Part shown: piece by piece, positions 22,811 to 33,295 of the stretch | Layout of the letters: every line of letters starts with the position of its first letter | Position numbering within the stretch: position 1 is the stretch's first letter | Assembly: GCF_000003605.2 (NCBI RefSeq) | Contig: NW_003129855.1 | Coordinates: forward strand, 510,266 to 555,608 | Direction: 5' to 3' | DNA length: 45,343 nucleotides | Origin: Saccoglossus kowalevskii | Lineage: Eukaryota; Hemichordata; Enteropneusta; Harrimaniidae | The notes under the pieces: generated by a model | The model's input: the letters and a program-made list of their open reading frames with translations, nothing else | What the model was told of the DNA's origin: nothing | Databases searched by the model: none | Position numbers and translations under genes: made by a program

Positions 22811-24700
22811 CCTGAATGCATCGTCTATTGAATGAAATACTGTGTCAAAGTGAAAGGTCTGCTTATTGATATTAGGAGGGCCACCCACAGAACACACATT
22901 GGACAAGGGGTTCTTTCACTGTTAGAATGGGGTAGACAAGACAATAGTACTGGAAATGAAATACACACATATCAAGTTACAGCTCCCGGCTTTAATGATA
23001 CAAACACAAAACACAGAATAACACAATGAATATAAATTCACTAATAACTCACACTTAGTGGATGACAGTCAATGGCTTCTTGCAACACAACAGCGAAGAG
23101 ATACAGGAGTTTTACTTGCGAGAAAACGCTGTTATTCTGGAGGGCACTGGTGATAGCAGAGCAGTTCATACAAGTCTCACAAAATAAGCATTGAAGCCTG
23201 TATCACTTGTCTTGTATCGTAGCAACAACACACAGAGTACTTAGTTGAAATGGTGCACCACGTCTGTCCTCAATCTATTATATTTATAGAACATAAATGA
23301 CCCAGTTTCAGGTACACCACCCGGGGTACCACATGAACTAATAAGAATGAGGTCTTGCTAGCAGCTGTCTCACGATGACATAAAAGGCACTCATGTAGAC
23401 ACGCGAGTAGATTGTAAACACTTTTGTTATGTGAATCTTAAGCACACCTGGTAGATCTAATTGTTCTTTTAGGGTTGTAAAAATATATGACCTGTCAATC
23501 ACATGTATGACAATTATCACACGGCAATGCACACCGTTTCTTTCCATGATTATTTATGCAAGGTTTGAGGAAATATGACAAAAAACATAGAATAAGGGAT
23601 GCTGACATACTAAATAATCAATTATATGATGGTTCCTGGTATTGTGACTGTGACACTTGCAAAATTACGCGAGAAATATTTCTAAAAGTGTGTTCAATTA
23701 CACGTGACCAATGTACCTTTATAAATTGATTTTTTGTTTATATTTAAAAAAAACACATTTCATGGTGTTTTGTGTTGGACACTATCGTTCACTTTTTTAA
23801 ACCCTTGTTGCAACACCTGGGTAGACTATCCTATGTTTGCGCACATATTTTTGTCTATTAGAGGAATACAATTTGTTGTTGCCGGTTATAGCCTGTTAGC
23901 CTACCTTATATGGTCAATAATACATAAACTGATAAATTATGCACACAAGGATTTTATAGCGATGTTTCCTTTATCCCTTGCCGTTGTACAGTACATGAAC
24001 ACCAAACCAGATTTAAATTTTGAACTGTTGTCTAAAAAACGATTTTTCGAAACAAATTCTCTGACTGACAAATGGAGAGTGGAAGTTATGTTCTCGAAAA
24101 AGTCGTTGCTGCTGACAGAACACCAACTTTGTTACCTAAAAAACAAAAAAACAAAAAAAATGAAAAAAAAAATATTTTGACAAGATAATTCAGAAATATA
24201 TATTAAGAATAATTTATAACGAAATATATTCCCTATCATGCACCTATAAATAATTATCATAATTACAGATTACATAAGAATATTACAGAAAAAAGATAAT
24301 TTGCTATATTGTTTATATTTTTGCCTTTTATTTGTCTTGAATTATGACTGAAAGAAGTTGAATGAAATTACAAACTATGTAGTGTGTTCAACAACTCATG
24401 TATAAACAAAACTTTAATATGATATTACTTGGTACGTACACATACTGTATTTTTCTACATAAAAACGACAGAATTTCATAATGTTTACAACATCTCAGTG
24501 TTACATAAATAAGTTAATTATTTGAAATGTATACACAGTCAACAGTACTAGTACTTTAAAATCAATTGAGAGTTTGCAATTGACCAATCTCGATGAACTA
24601 ACTTCATTGTAGCTGCTTTATTTATCACAGTCCGATTTGACCAATGCTGTAAAACGCGAATTACAAATCTGGTTGACATAGCGCTGGATTGCTTTCAATG
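22811..24700. other. No supported gene
   Basis: It contains a 148-codon plus-strand frame (23734-24180) with hydrophobic stretches (for example FVVAGYSLLAYLIWSII) that ends in an A-run encoding lysines. I recognise no family and judge it probably non-coding. The A-rich end near 24140-24180 could be the tail of a retroposed sequence. The rest is AT-rich and featureless. Confidence 0.35.
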
Positions 24701-25180
24701 CTAAAAATCCAAACTAAAAAAGTTGGTCTCATGGTGTTTAACATTCAAAGTATGATGGAAAGTGAATAACATCAGTTTTACTAAAGTTGAAAATAACATG
24801 TTTGATTTCAGCCATGCACAACGAATATTTTTGATACATATTTCAATGCGATAAATTGAATCAGATGTTTTGTTATGTGCTACAAATAGCCGAGAATCAA
24901 CGGAATAAACATCAATATTATAACGAGTACACATATCCTCAAGGGGCACATTGTATAGTGTATGCGTGATCAGGTGGAGGAAGCAACCCTGTAGCACACC
25001 GGATAACAATTTAGATCGTGACGTTGATGCTGGAGAGTCAAACAAGGTATTGGAATAGGCGACATCTCTAAAATAGTAAATGGACCACAGTAAAACTGTG
25101 CTTATAATATCAAAACGATGTTGGAGACTGGATGATAAATTTTCAGCAAAGGCCGATTTTTTAAAGAAGTATTTTAACAA
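24701..25180 (-). pseudogene. CR1/L2/Jockey-like LINE reverse transcriptase fragment
   Basis: A 159-codon minus-strand frame. KSAFAENLSSSLQHRFDI (residues 8-25) aligns with the ..SAAFDTVDH..LL..L...FGI segment of these RTs. VLLWSIYYFRD (29-39) matches VL.WF.SYL.DR. SKLLSGVLQGCFL (56-68) matches S..L..GVPQGSVLGP. HTLYNVPLEDMCTRYNI (73-89) matches FTLYT.PLGDI.R.H.I. RIEICIKNIRCAWLKSN (111-127) matches the helix after the active site. The catalytic YADD position reads YSVD (92-95), and GVPQG has become GVLQG, so the fragment is inactive even though its frame is open. Confidence 0.72.
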
Positions 25181-25489
25181 TAATGAATTTATTGGAGCAG
25201 TGTCAGAAGATAAAGATGAATTGAAAAGTTATACAGGGCAAGTCAATCATTGCTTTTTTAAATTATTCCCTGTACGGAAAGGTCTGTAGACATTCAATCA
25301 TTATACGGATTATCTCAGAAGCTTTATAGAGAGCAGTGTAGATGACATTACATTCATATTCATCTCCTGTATCTCTGGGATAATCCCCGATAATACTCTG
25401 TAAATCTATCTAATCTTGTTGTCTCCACTTTAAAAACATATAATCTGCATAATTACGAAAAGTATATATGATAAACACTTGCATTCAGT
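25181..25489. other. Short spacer, possibly more RT remnant
   Basis: The minus strand continues upstream of the RT fragment but loses its frame. A 15-bp match to 5026-5040 (CCGATAATACTCTGT, near 25388) was noticed but is too short to interpret. Confidence 0.3.
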
Positions 25490-25882
25490 GTTTTTATTGT
25501 AACATTTCAGGAATGTTTTTGCACATAACACATTATGTAATGTGTTTCCAATACACGTATTGGAAAGTGTTTTTTTTTACCAGAAACATGTACATGTGCG
25601 TTTGTTTGTTTATTTTTGAAGTGCTTCAAAATAATATAGTTTGGAGGAAAAGTGTTTTAGTTACTCTCATGAACTTGTGTACATGTATACATAAACACTT
25701 ATAAAAATGCATAGTTAGGTGTTGTACCTTGGAACATTGCATATGTGTTTGTTTTCCGAAGTGCTTCAAAATAAAACAGTTTAGAGTCTGGTGGTTTGGG
25801 TTGGAACATCGTTGGCGAATATGATCTCTGAAATGTTTCAAATTGAACAGTCTTTGAGAAAAATGTTTAAATCACTCAGTTC
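25490..25882. repeat. Subterminal repeats of right arm
   Basis: Inverted relatives of 20654-21010: GAAGTGCTTCAAAATAA occurs twice (about 25618 and 25759), and AAAGTGTTTTAGTTACTCTC is at about 25649. The spacing is about 140 bp, as in the left arm. Confidence 0.6.
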
Positions 25883-25934
25883 AGATGTGATTGGAACTAC
25901 AGCCACCGTTCACCAAATGCGGAGTATCAAAATC
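25883..25934 (-). repeat. Inverted repeat arm, right
   Basis: Reverse complement of the left arm at 20602-20653, about 49 of 52 positions identical by eye. The two arms enclose 5.2 kb. They may be the ends of one foldback-like element or two independent insertions in opposite orientation. Confidence 0.88.
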
Positions 25935-28837
25935 CATTATGCCACGAAGTACGATTTCGAGTTGTAGTTGTAGGATGGTAACACCATATAAGCTGACATA
26001 CAATTAATTCTTCCATAACCTGGTGCTTGACATAAAACTCGTTATTCTCATTATGCGTTGAATTTCGTCACTTTCGATGACTGTCTAGTTGGCATATATA
26101 TCATAATGTGTATTTATGAGTTCCCAGACTTTTCACTCAGGTTTGTTGATACTGCTTGCATAAAGATGGTTGTAATAGTCCATAACTGTCCTATCAACGA
26201 ACACTTTAATGACACATAAAACAAGTGTGTTATTTTGAAAAAGTGGATTTTGGTGTGTTTACGTAATAAACACATGTGCATAATTTTCATCAAAAAGTGT
26301 GTTAATAACTCCCCAAAACACTAATCTAAACATACTAAAACACAAATGTTTTGATAGAAGATACTTTTACTTATTTTATGTTATTTAGAGACAGTTTTGC
26401 AAAAACTCACTGGTGTATTTAGTATGTAATTTCATTACATACATTTGGGTGAATATAAATCTTTATATAATGGTAACCATTCTGAATGTGTTTAGGCACG
26501 CACTATAACTGAATAATGAACATTATTGCCAATCGTGATAAAGTACAGCAGCAAACCCCATAAGCCAAAATTATCTACCTAATTTTCCTGATTTTATGTC
26601 ACATACCAACGGATTGGGAATCTGCTTGGCGGGGAGATTTTATTATTCAAAATGGCGATCAAGATGGCTGACATAATATATACAGTTTCATATCGTAGCC
26701 ATATATGATAGAATGATGATGTTTGTGTTTGTGTCTTGGATTAAGGACTCAACAAATCTATTTATTGTATTTTCATACATGTCAGATAGTAGCTAAAATA
26801 GCAAGCTAAAATAGATCCAATGGTACACTCGTCGCAATAATTGAAATTTCTATGCATTAACTTTTAGTTATCCGAATGATTCTGTTTGATTACAAGGAAG
26901 CTTTTTTAATGTACGTGATATATTACTAGTGTCGTGAAACAATGATTAACTACAAATACAAACACTATGTGTAATAAATAACCAGCTATTTATATATGGT
27001 AATAATATGACTAAAATAATCATATTTACTTATGTAACAAATTTAATAAAAAATAATTAACGTTGTTCGACCCTTTTAATTATTAAGTACTGGGTTTGTC
27101 AAAAGATTGTCTAACAAAACAAAATAACACATAATACATAACACACATAATCGATATACTTATTCTTTATCCGAATTTACGAGTCCGGGAACACAAAACA
27201 AATCAACAGACAATCAAGCTTACGACAAATAATCTACAGGTTAAATAAAAAGAAGTATTCTAATCAGTTCTTACGGTAAACACAAGTCAGGTGCTGCGAT
27301 TAATACACCCTGTTCCACGTGCAGGACCCACCCCATATCATTCAGAGACATAAATGACAAAAATGGTTTATGTAACTATGAAACCCGATGTTTACATCAG
27401 ACAAGTGATATTGATGTAAAATGAGATCATCTGTGCAACAGTGTTATTATATTTAACTATAATAAATCTTTGAAATTTAAGTCTAGTCGTTATCTATTAA
27501 ACCTTTAGATCAATCGCTTAAACGAAAGAAAACCAAAGCTTTAGTAAGATTGGAACGCGATAAAACTGAGAAGGTGTGGAAAATTGTTGATTGTAAAAGT
27601 GAATTCCCTTTGTCGTATAGTTTAACGGCCAACCTTTAGAATCAAATTCAAGGCACATATAAAAGTATGAAACAGAGTGTTAAATCAAAAGTGTTAATTG
27701 AAGTAAAAGTAATAATTGAAGTAAAAGTAATATGCACATTTGAGTGTTACCATTTCCATAATAGATGATAATACGATATCCCTTTGTACAGTTCTGTCGC
27801 GGTCAGATACTCTTTGCGTGCCGTGGATTTAACCACACAATATCAGTTAGTAATATTTCACTCTAAATGTCACCACTGTGAATTATTCTATGCACCATAG
27901 TCGTGTGATAAAAGCTTTTACAAAATTGTCAATGTTCGTTGCACATAGGGGTCCATTTACCCTTAGACAGAGTCTCCTTACAACTGAAGAATTTATAGAA
28001 TCAACATTACAACACATTGGTAATTATACGTGCATTTTGTATAAAAATGTGACATTTTTGTTGTTGGTAGACATCATTTCACACAATTTTAGACAAAAGA
28101 TGAACTCCAGCAGTTTGAATATTATCACTAATTTATAGTGGATCTATTGAAAAGAAAACTATAATAAATCTGTGATACCATGAGACATAAAATAGCCATT
28201 TCCTGTTCAGTCAGCTGTTGAGTTGGGCGATGAGTAAGAATAAAGAAATACTGAGTGAGTGCACCAAAATCCCACAAGTGAAATATTTAAGTAGATACGC
28301 TTGGAGAGCAACACGTGTCAAAGGTTCACGGGAGTACTGTGACTTTGAGACCATCATGCAATTCGAATTGACAAGATGAAACCACATTAGCGCCACCAAC
28401 CGACAACTCCATTTACAACATGTCACTAAAATTATTTTTCGTATATGAAGTAGACTATGTAATTGTATATATATGTTTTAAATACTTGACTAAATGCATT
28501 TAAAACACATTTTGTCGTTAATCGATAACTAATATCGATAGTGTGAATAAACAATGTACTTAATCTTTATTTTATTGAATTTTCCTCAGTTATGTAATAT
28601 AATATTTTTTCTTCCTTTTTTAACAATGACTACATCATAATTTATTCAATATAGTCAAATAAATCAGAGTATATCATATGCAATTCAAGAGCCAATCAGC
28701 GACGGCCTTACAGTTAGATGACATCTTCGGTTTCAAATACCCCGGGAAAGTGTGCTATGTTCTTTGTGTAACTAGGTTGGCCAAACGGATCCTTTGGCTG
28801 ATTTGTAGGAATCTGAAATTATTTAGTTTCGTGCCGT
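25935..28837. other. No gene seen; scattered AACAC/GTGTT repeats
   Basis: About 2.9 kb. Between 26190 and 26350 the motifs AAAACAC and AAGTGTGTTA recur, resembling the subterminal repeats of the inverted arm. An 18-bp unit AATTGAAGTAAAAGTAAT is perfectly duplicated at 27696-27731. No recognisable coding sequence is present. Confidence 0.4.
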
Positions 28838-28913
28838 ATTCAAGATGGCGGCCCCATATATAGTAAATATCGGTAAATTATTCGCATTTATCACGTGTCG
28901 TCAGCTGACTGTG
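28838..28913 (+). repeat. Dispersed repeat, copy B
   Basis: Partner of 14287-14360: ATTCAAGATGGCGGC, TATAGTAAATATCGGTAAATT, ATCACGTG, CAGCTGACTGTG. The YY1-like core is complete here (CAAGATGGCGGC). Flanks do not align by eye. Confidence 0.6.
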
Positions 28914-29345
28914 TCTCTACCATAGGTGACGGTGCGACTCTGGGAAGCTTCGATCCTGGCTATCTGGTTATCGTGTTTATCAATTACTGCTTAGTGCTTA
29001 GGATAGCCAATCAAATTGCAATGATGTTATAAATTACGTCATCGTTATCACCATAATATTCATATATAAAAAATAACTAAAATATCTCATACTACTGTAC
29101 TACTAGGTTAGTATTATAAACAACGCCGTATTGTATTTTAATGTTTTCACAATATTAGGGTTGATATCAATCATAATATATATGACCTTATCATCCCATT
29201 ATACTGTGAAAAATTGTAAGATATGACTAAATAATCTCACCATAAAAACCAATGTAAAAATTACCAATTTGATTATTTTGCCATGACATTTCGAACTCTT
29301 GTCTCTCATCGTATGAAAATATACCGACATTTCGACTCGAGCCTT
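28914..29345. other. No gene seen
   Basis: AT-rich sequence with short frames and nothing recognisable. Confidence 0.4.
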
Positions 29346-29349
29346 TTAA

Positions 29350-29477
29350 AGCGCGGTGGTCGTCGAGCAGCGCGCGTTCGAATTTTATGTAAACAAACAA
29401 TGTATTTTACACGCGTTGTGTACGTCGCTATGAGTCCCATATCGAGCAGACGGATGCGGCGAGAAGACCACCGCCCT
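29350..29477. mobile_element. TTAA-flanked MITE, copy 1 (piggyBac-like)
   Basis: 128 bp, strikingly GC-richer than its surroundings, bounded by TTAA on both sides (29346-29349 and 29478-29481). The ends are AGCGCGGTGGTCGTCG and the reverse complement of AGGGCGGTGGTCTT. TTAA duplication is the hallmark of piggyBac integration. There is no transposase, and the element is far too short to encode one. A second copy with the same boundaries is at 37691-37815. The open frame running through this region is not a gene. Confidence 0.78.
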
Positions 29478-29481
29478 TTAA

Positions 29482-30559
29482 TGTCATCGAAAACTAGTAC
29501 TCTTTTAGTCTGTGAGTTTCACGCATTACGCTAATGTTCACATTATTCAACCACAGTCAATATAAACAATCACTTATGTGTTAATTTGTGTCTAATTGTT
29601 GTTAAGTACCCGGCACCACTCCTATGCACTATAACAAGCTAATACTGATGAAACGTTCTAAAAATAACGAATTTTATGACGTCGTTAACTCGGTTTAACT
29701 TGCGTGGATATCGATTTCAATATATTCTCAGCTTTATGGTGGTAAATTGTTTACTTTAAGGTAATAAGGTAAATTATTTACTAAGGGAATGGAGAACGAT
29801 TCGCTGCCAATTATTGCCAAATAACAAGACAAAAATATCGAACACCCCCCCCCTCGGTTAGAGCCCCGTTATTACGTATGTGATGAGCAGTGTGGCGTTC
29901 TTCATTTAAATACATGTACCTCGAACGGTAAAAAAAATATATGTGCAGTAGTAGATTGAGAAAAAAAAAATGACGAAATTTCTCAACTTAGAAGTATCAT
30001 GGTAGATGCACGTTATTTTCAAACAATCCGTACACAATCCGTAGTGATTATTGTACGCACGCACCGTCTTGTTCGTATGTTCGAGCATTGACCTCAAGAT
30101 CTGCCAAGTTATCGTCTGACAGCAGGGTTTAACCAATGAGACCACAGCGCACAAAATTATAATAAGTAGAATATCTAGAGTGCTGACTACCTGAATTTAT
30201 AGATACAGATTTCAGCTGTACAAACTGATTTGGACCAATTTCAGATATAGATACGATGTGCATGATATTTGTTCAGTATTTAATAACAATAATCTTCGTT
30301 TGGCGGCAAATTACGCTGGAGGCAATGCAGAAATCAAATCGCCTTTCACATTTTATTTTTTTGTCAACATATGTATCAGTCTCGGCAGCATATGAACGAA
30401 GGTCACAGGTTGCGAGTCAGGTTACAGGTTGAAGAAGATTATTAAAAGATTTCGGAATATATAACCTCTTATATAATAAGAAGCTATGGGGTATACATTT
30501 TAAGCATATCAAACTGTTATATTATGTTATATTATATGTTTTACTAATTTAATTTACAG
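29482..30559. other. No gene seen; short C-run
   Basis: It holds a run of nine C (29845-29853). Otherwise it is AT-rich with short frames only. It ends at an acceptor-like TTTAATTTACAG that precedes the candidate exon. Confidence 0.4.
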
Positions 30560-30653
30560 AATCCTGGAATGAAATTTCCCGCGGTGCTCCCCGTTGACAC
30601 ACGGTCGGTTACCAGCGATTTGAGGACGTGGTGCGTCAGTACAATATGGATAG
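30560..30653 (+). other. Candidate exon (first of a pair), possibly decayed
   Basis: 94 bp, GC-richer than its neighbours, bounded by AATTTACAG and GTAATA. The frame that joins the next candidate exon ends GYQRFEDVVRQYNMD plus a split Arg codon, but carries a TGA at 30594-30596. The true acceptor would then have to be internal (for example TTACCAG ending near 30615), or the exon is dead. No family is recognised. Confidence 0.2.
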
Positions 30654-30891
30654 GTAATATGTTTTGGAATAAAAAATCAGTCTCCACGTCGCAGAATTAT
30701 ACATATTTGTGACATAACAGTTATACTACATTACACGTAATTGGTTATAATATGATCACGTGATTAACTGTAAACATGCTACTGATGTCACAAGGCTTAT
30801 CACCCGGGACAAAAAACCGGTACACGTAACAGTGCAGACGACAAATGTGTAGCATAGTTTTAATATGAATGTTCAGCTTAATGTTTTTCAG

Positions 30892-30930
30892 GGTGTTCCG
30901 TTGTCACGGTGCGAAGAATAATACACTTAT
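30892..30930 (+). other. Candidate exon (second of a pair)
   Basis: Preceded by ATGTTTTTCAG and followed by GGTAATG. Joined to 30560-30653 across an intron of about 238 bp, the split codon AG|G gives Arg and the frame continues VFRCHGAKNNTLIG. Phase agreement and splice signals are the only support. Confidence 0.2.
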
Positions 30931-31301
30931 TGGTAATGGTACCGACATGTACGCAATAATATGTTAATGTATGTTATAACGCAGTAAACTCTGTTCGAAA
31001 TGATTAATTATATTGATAAATTATCCATAAAATGAGTTAATTATATGCACTGTGCTATTCCTGAAATTGTATATAGAACAATGTAAATTAAATTAATCTG
31101 AGATTCTGACGTTGACAGTCAGTTAGCTAATCCCCCAAACACGTCATGTGCAGTATCGTATTCGACTATATCTAAGCTTCCAGGTGAAGTACAGGCTATT
31201 ATATGAGCGTTTAGCGAATGTCTGTTTCGCAGATCAATTATTATTTTTTTTACTTCTGTTGCTACTTTGAATAATACGTACAAAGTGATTTACACACTGT
31301 G
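30931..31301. other. No gene seen
   Basis: AT-rich spacer without recognisable features. Confidence 0.4.
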
Positions 31302-31399
31302 TGCGGTTGATGTGTTTGAAGCGCGTGAATTTTCTTTGAATAAACAGTGCTCTTTTCTGTGACCCATATCAAACACGTCGTGACGACTACCGCCCATTA
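31302..31399. mobile_element. Diverged relative of the TTAA-flanked MITE
   Basis: In the order of the two good copies it keeps GCGGTTGATGTG, GCGCGTGAATTTT, AATAAACA, CCCATATC.AA and the right end GACGACTACCGCCC. It has lost clear TTAA flanks. It is probably an older copy of the same family. Confidence 0.4.
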
Positions 31400-31866
31400 T
31401 ACTACCTGTCTGCCCTACTAGTCACAGGGATGAGTCAGACAAATTGACTGACCGACCGACTTTTTCTACACATGTACACCTTGGCAGGCTGCTATTTTGC
31501 AATTACGTTCAATAAGGAATAATGTTTTCCCGGTTAGTTGCGCAAGTAATTGATCATGTTCTGTTTTGGATCCACGTCCTGTCACGCACGGTGTGTTCAA
31601 ATTCGTTTTAAACAATGTACTTAACACGGATTTGACGGATAACGAACACGGCACGGCGTGAAATGCATTACATCATTACATTATAATTAGTATATGTAGC
31701 ATATTATCGAAGTATTGGTTCATTATTTAAGTACATGAATACGTGACAATGGGAAAAGAAAACAACCGTCATTATTACACTGTCTCGCCAGTAAGCTGCC
31801 TTGTTTGAATATTGCATAGAACACGTATTATAAGGTTATTACGAGAATACCTCAAAGTATGCACGA
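31400..31866. other. No gene seen
   Basis: Sequence up to the 5' boundary of LINE copy 2. The last 40 bp (GGTTATTACGAG..GCACGAA) weakly resemble 19070-19105, a possible dispersed repeat into which the LINE inserted. Confidence 0.35.
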
Positions 31867-31948
31867 AACGTCACCCAAATTTCGGCTCCGCCAAAAAAAT
31901 GAATTTATTACGCATTACACAGGAAGAAATAGAGTAACTGACTTGAAA

Positions 31949-32859
31949 ATGGCGACAACTAAATCTACAAAAAGGTCAAATGACAGAAAGTAGGATCAGA
32001 TGATGGCCGAGACTGGAAGAACAAGGAATCGGGAAACTTAGAAAGAGAACTTCAAGATGGCGGCGACCACGGCGAAGACACACTGGCACTTCCAAATAAC
32101 CAGAAGATCACGCAGATTTTGAAAAATATTCTCGAAATTAAAACGGAAGTTGCATAGATTAGCCCAATGACTGAGAAGTTGGAAGGAATGATGAAGGCTA
32201 TAACCGAAATAGAAAAATTTGTCCAGAATGCGCACGATAGAATTGACGATGGAGTGAAAGATATAGTGAGCGACGCGGATATGGTAGAATTGCGCCAGAC
32301 ATTGAAAGACGCAAAAAAGAAATTACACCGTATGGAAATGAGACAAGACGAATTAGAAAACAGAAGTCAGCGATCGAATATAAATTTTCTGAACATTCCA
32401 GAAGGTGCAGAGCGGTCAAAATTGTGTTGATTTTATTCGGGAATTTTTAATCGAGCACACAGGGTTCAAAGAGGCCGTTCAGATGGGGATTCAACGCGCT
32501 CACAGTGTAACCACAGAAAGAAAACGTCAAAGACCGATAAAGGTATCGTTCGTCAATGCAGGGGATGCTCGATCTATCCTGATGTCTACACCGAAGCGAC
32601 TGAGACGTCACCCATATCAAGGTAAAGATGCATTTATTACGGACGATGTTAGCCTTCCGGTACAGGCAGACAGGAAAAAGCTTATTGAATATAAGAAGAA
32701 ATTTCAAGAGGAAAATCCCGGTAAAAGATCCTTTGTGGCGTGCAGGGTGCCGGCTACTCTGATGATTGAATTTAAAGACGGAAAACTACAGGCGATGACA
32801 GCAAGAGACTTGTGAAATAACGGTCGTTCAGAGAATTCTACGGACTGAGGGCGATGTGA
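31949..32859 (+). pseudogene. LINE copy 2 ORF1 (RNA-binding chaperone type), broken
   Basis: The likely start is the ATG at 31949 (MATTKSTKRSNDRK then a stop). A later reading (LALPNNQKITQILKNILEI) runs to a TAG at 32155-32157 also present in copy 1. From 32167 a frame encodes a coiled coil (EKLEGMMKAITEIEKFV, ELRQTLKDAKKKLHRMEM) into ENRSQRSNINFLNIPEGAE, the coiled-coil/RNA-binding junction of L1 ORF1. A frameshift near 32415 moves to the frame 32405-32815 with KRQRPIKVSFVNAGDARSI, SLPVQADRKKLIEYKKKF and a C-terminal MTARD. The native end probably lies at 32859 (FREFYGLRAM) after one more frameshift. Confidence 0.85.
32053..32064 (+). promoter_or_regulatory. YY1-like motif in LINE 5' region
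   Basis: CAAGATGGCGGC, about 186 bp from the 5' boundary of LINE copy 2, at the same place as in copy 1. It could support transcription initiation of the element. It also contains an ATG, so it may partly reflect coding sequence. Confidence 0.4.
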
Positions 32860-33295
32860 GACTTTTAACTTGACCATGGGACTGATTTTGTAAGTAATAA
32901 TGCCCCAGAGGAAGTTAATATTCGTAGTTCAATGATTATGGTAGAAACATTTGCGTACTGACGGGGATTAATGATGAGAGAATTGTAAAACAACAGTCAT
33001 TTTCTAAGAATGTTTAATAATGATAGGAGGGGGTGTTAGTACCAAGGGATTAATTGATTATAAGTGATTAGTGAAGCCCCTGAAAGAATTATTCCTCTTT
33101 GTGAAAGAATTATTGTTGATGTTTATGTATATTGGTGGAGCTGAGGGTTAGCATTGCACGCTCTACATCCCAACTGGTGTTTTTGTGTCTCTCTTAGCTT
33201 TTCAACCAGCAGAAGCTGGCTTAGTTTTTCACTGCTGTCTTTTTTGTTTATTGCATTTTTCATTTTTATTTTGTTCAATCCTTTTTTCAATCATC

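Noticed and set aside
23734-24180. 148-codon plus-strand frame with hydrophobic stretches
   Set aside because: No family recognised, ends in an A-run giving lysines, no splice or promoter context. Length is possible by chance.
5026-25402. 15-bp identity CCGATAATACTCTGT at two sites
   Set aside because: Flanks do not align; in AT-rich DNA of this length such a match is not strong evidence of a repeat.
29369-29380. GTTCGAATTT resembling a tRNA B box
   Set aside because: No A box or cloverleaf around it, and it lies inside the MITE in both copies.
29283-29534. 83-codon Arg/Ser-rich frame
   Set aside because: It runs across the TTAA-flanked MITE; its basic composition comes from the element's CpG-rich sequence.
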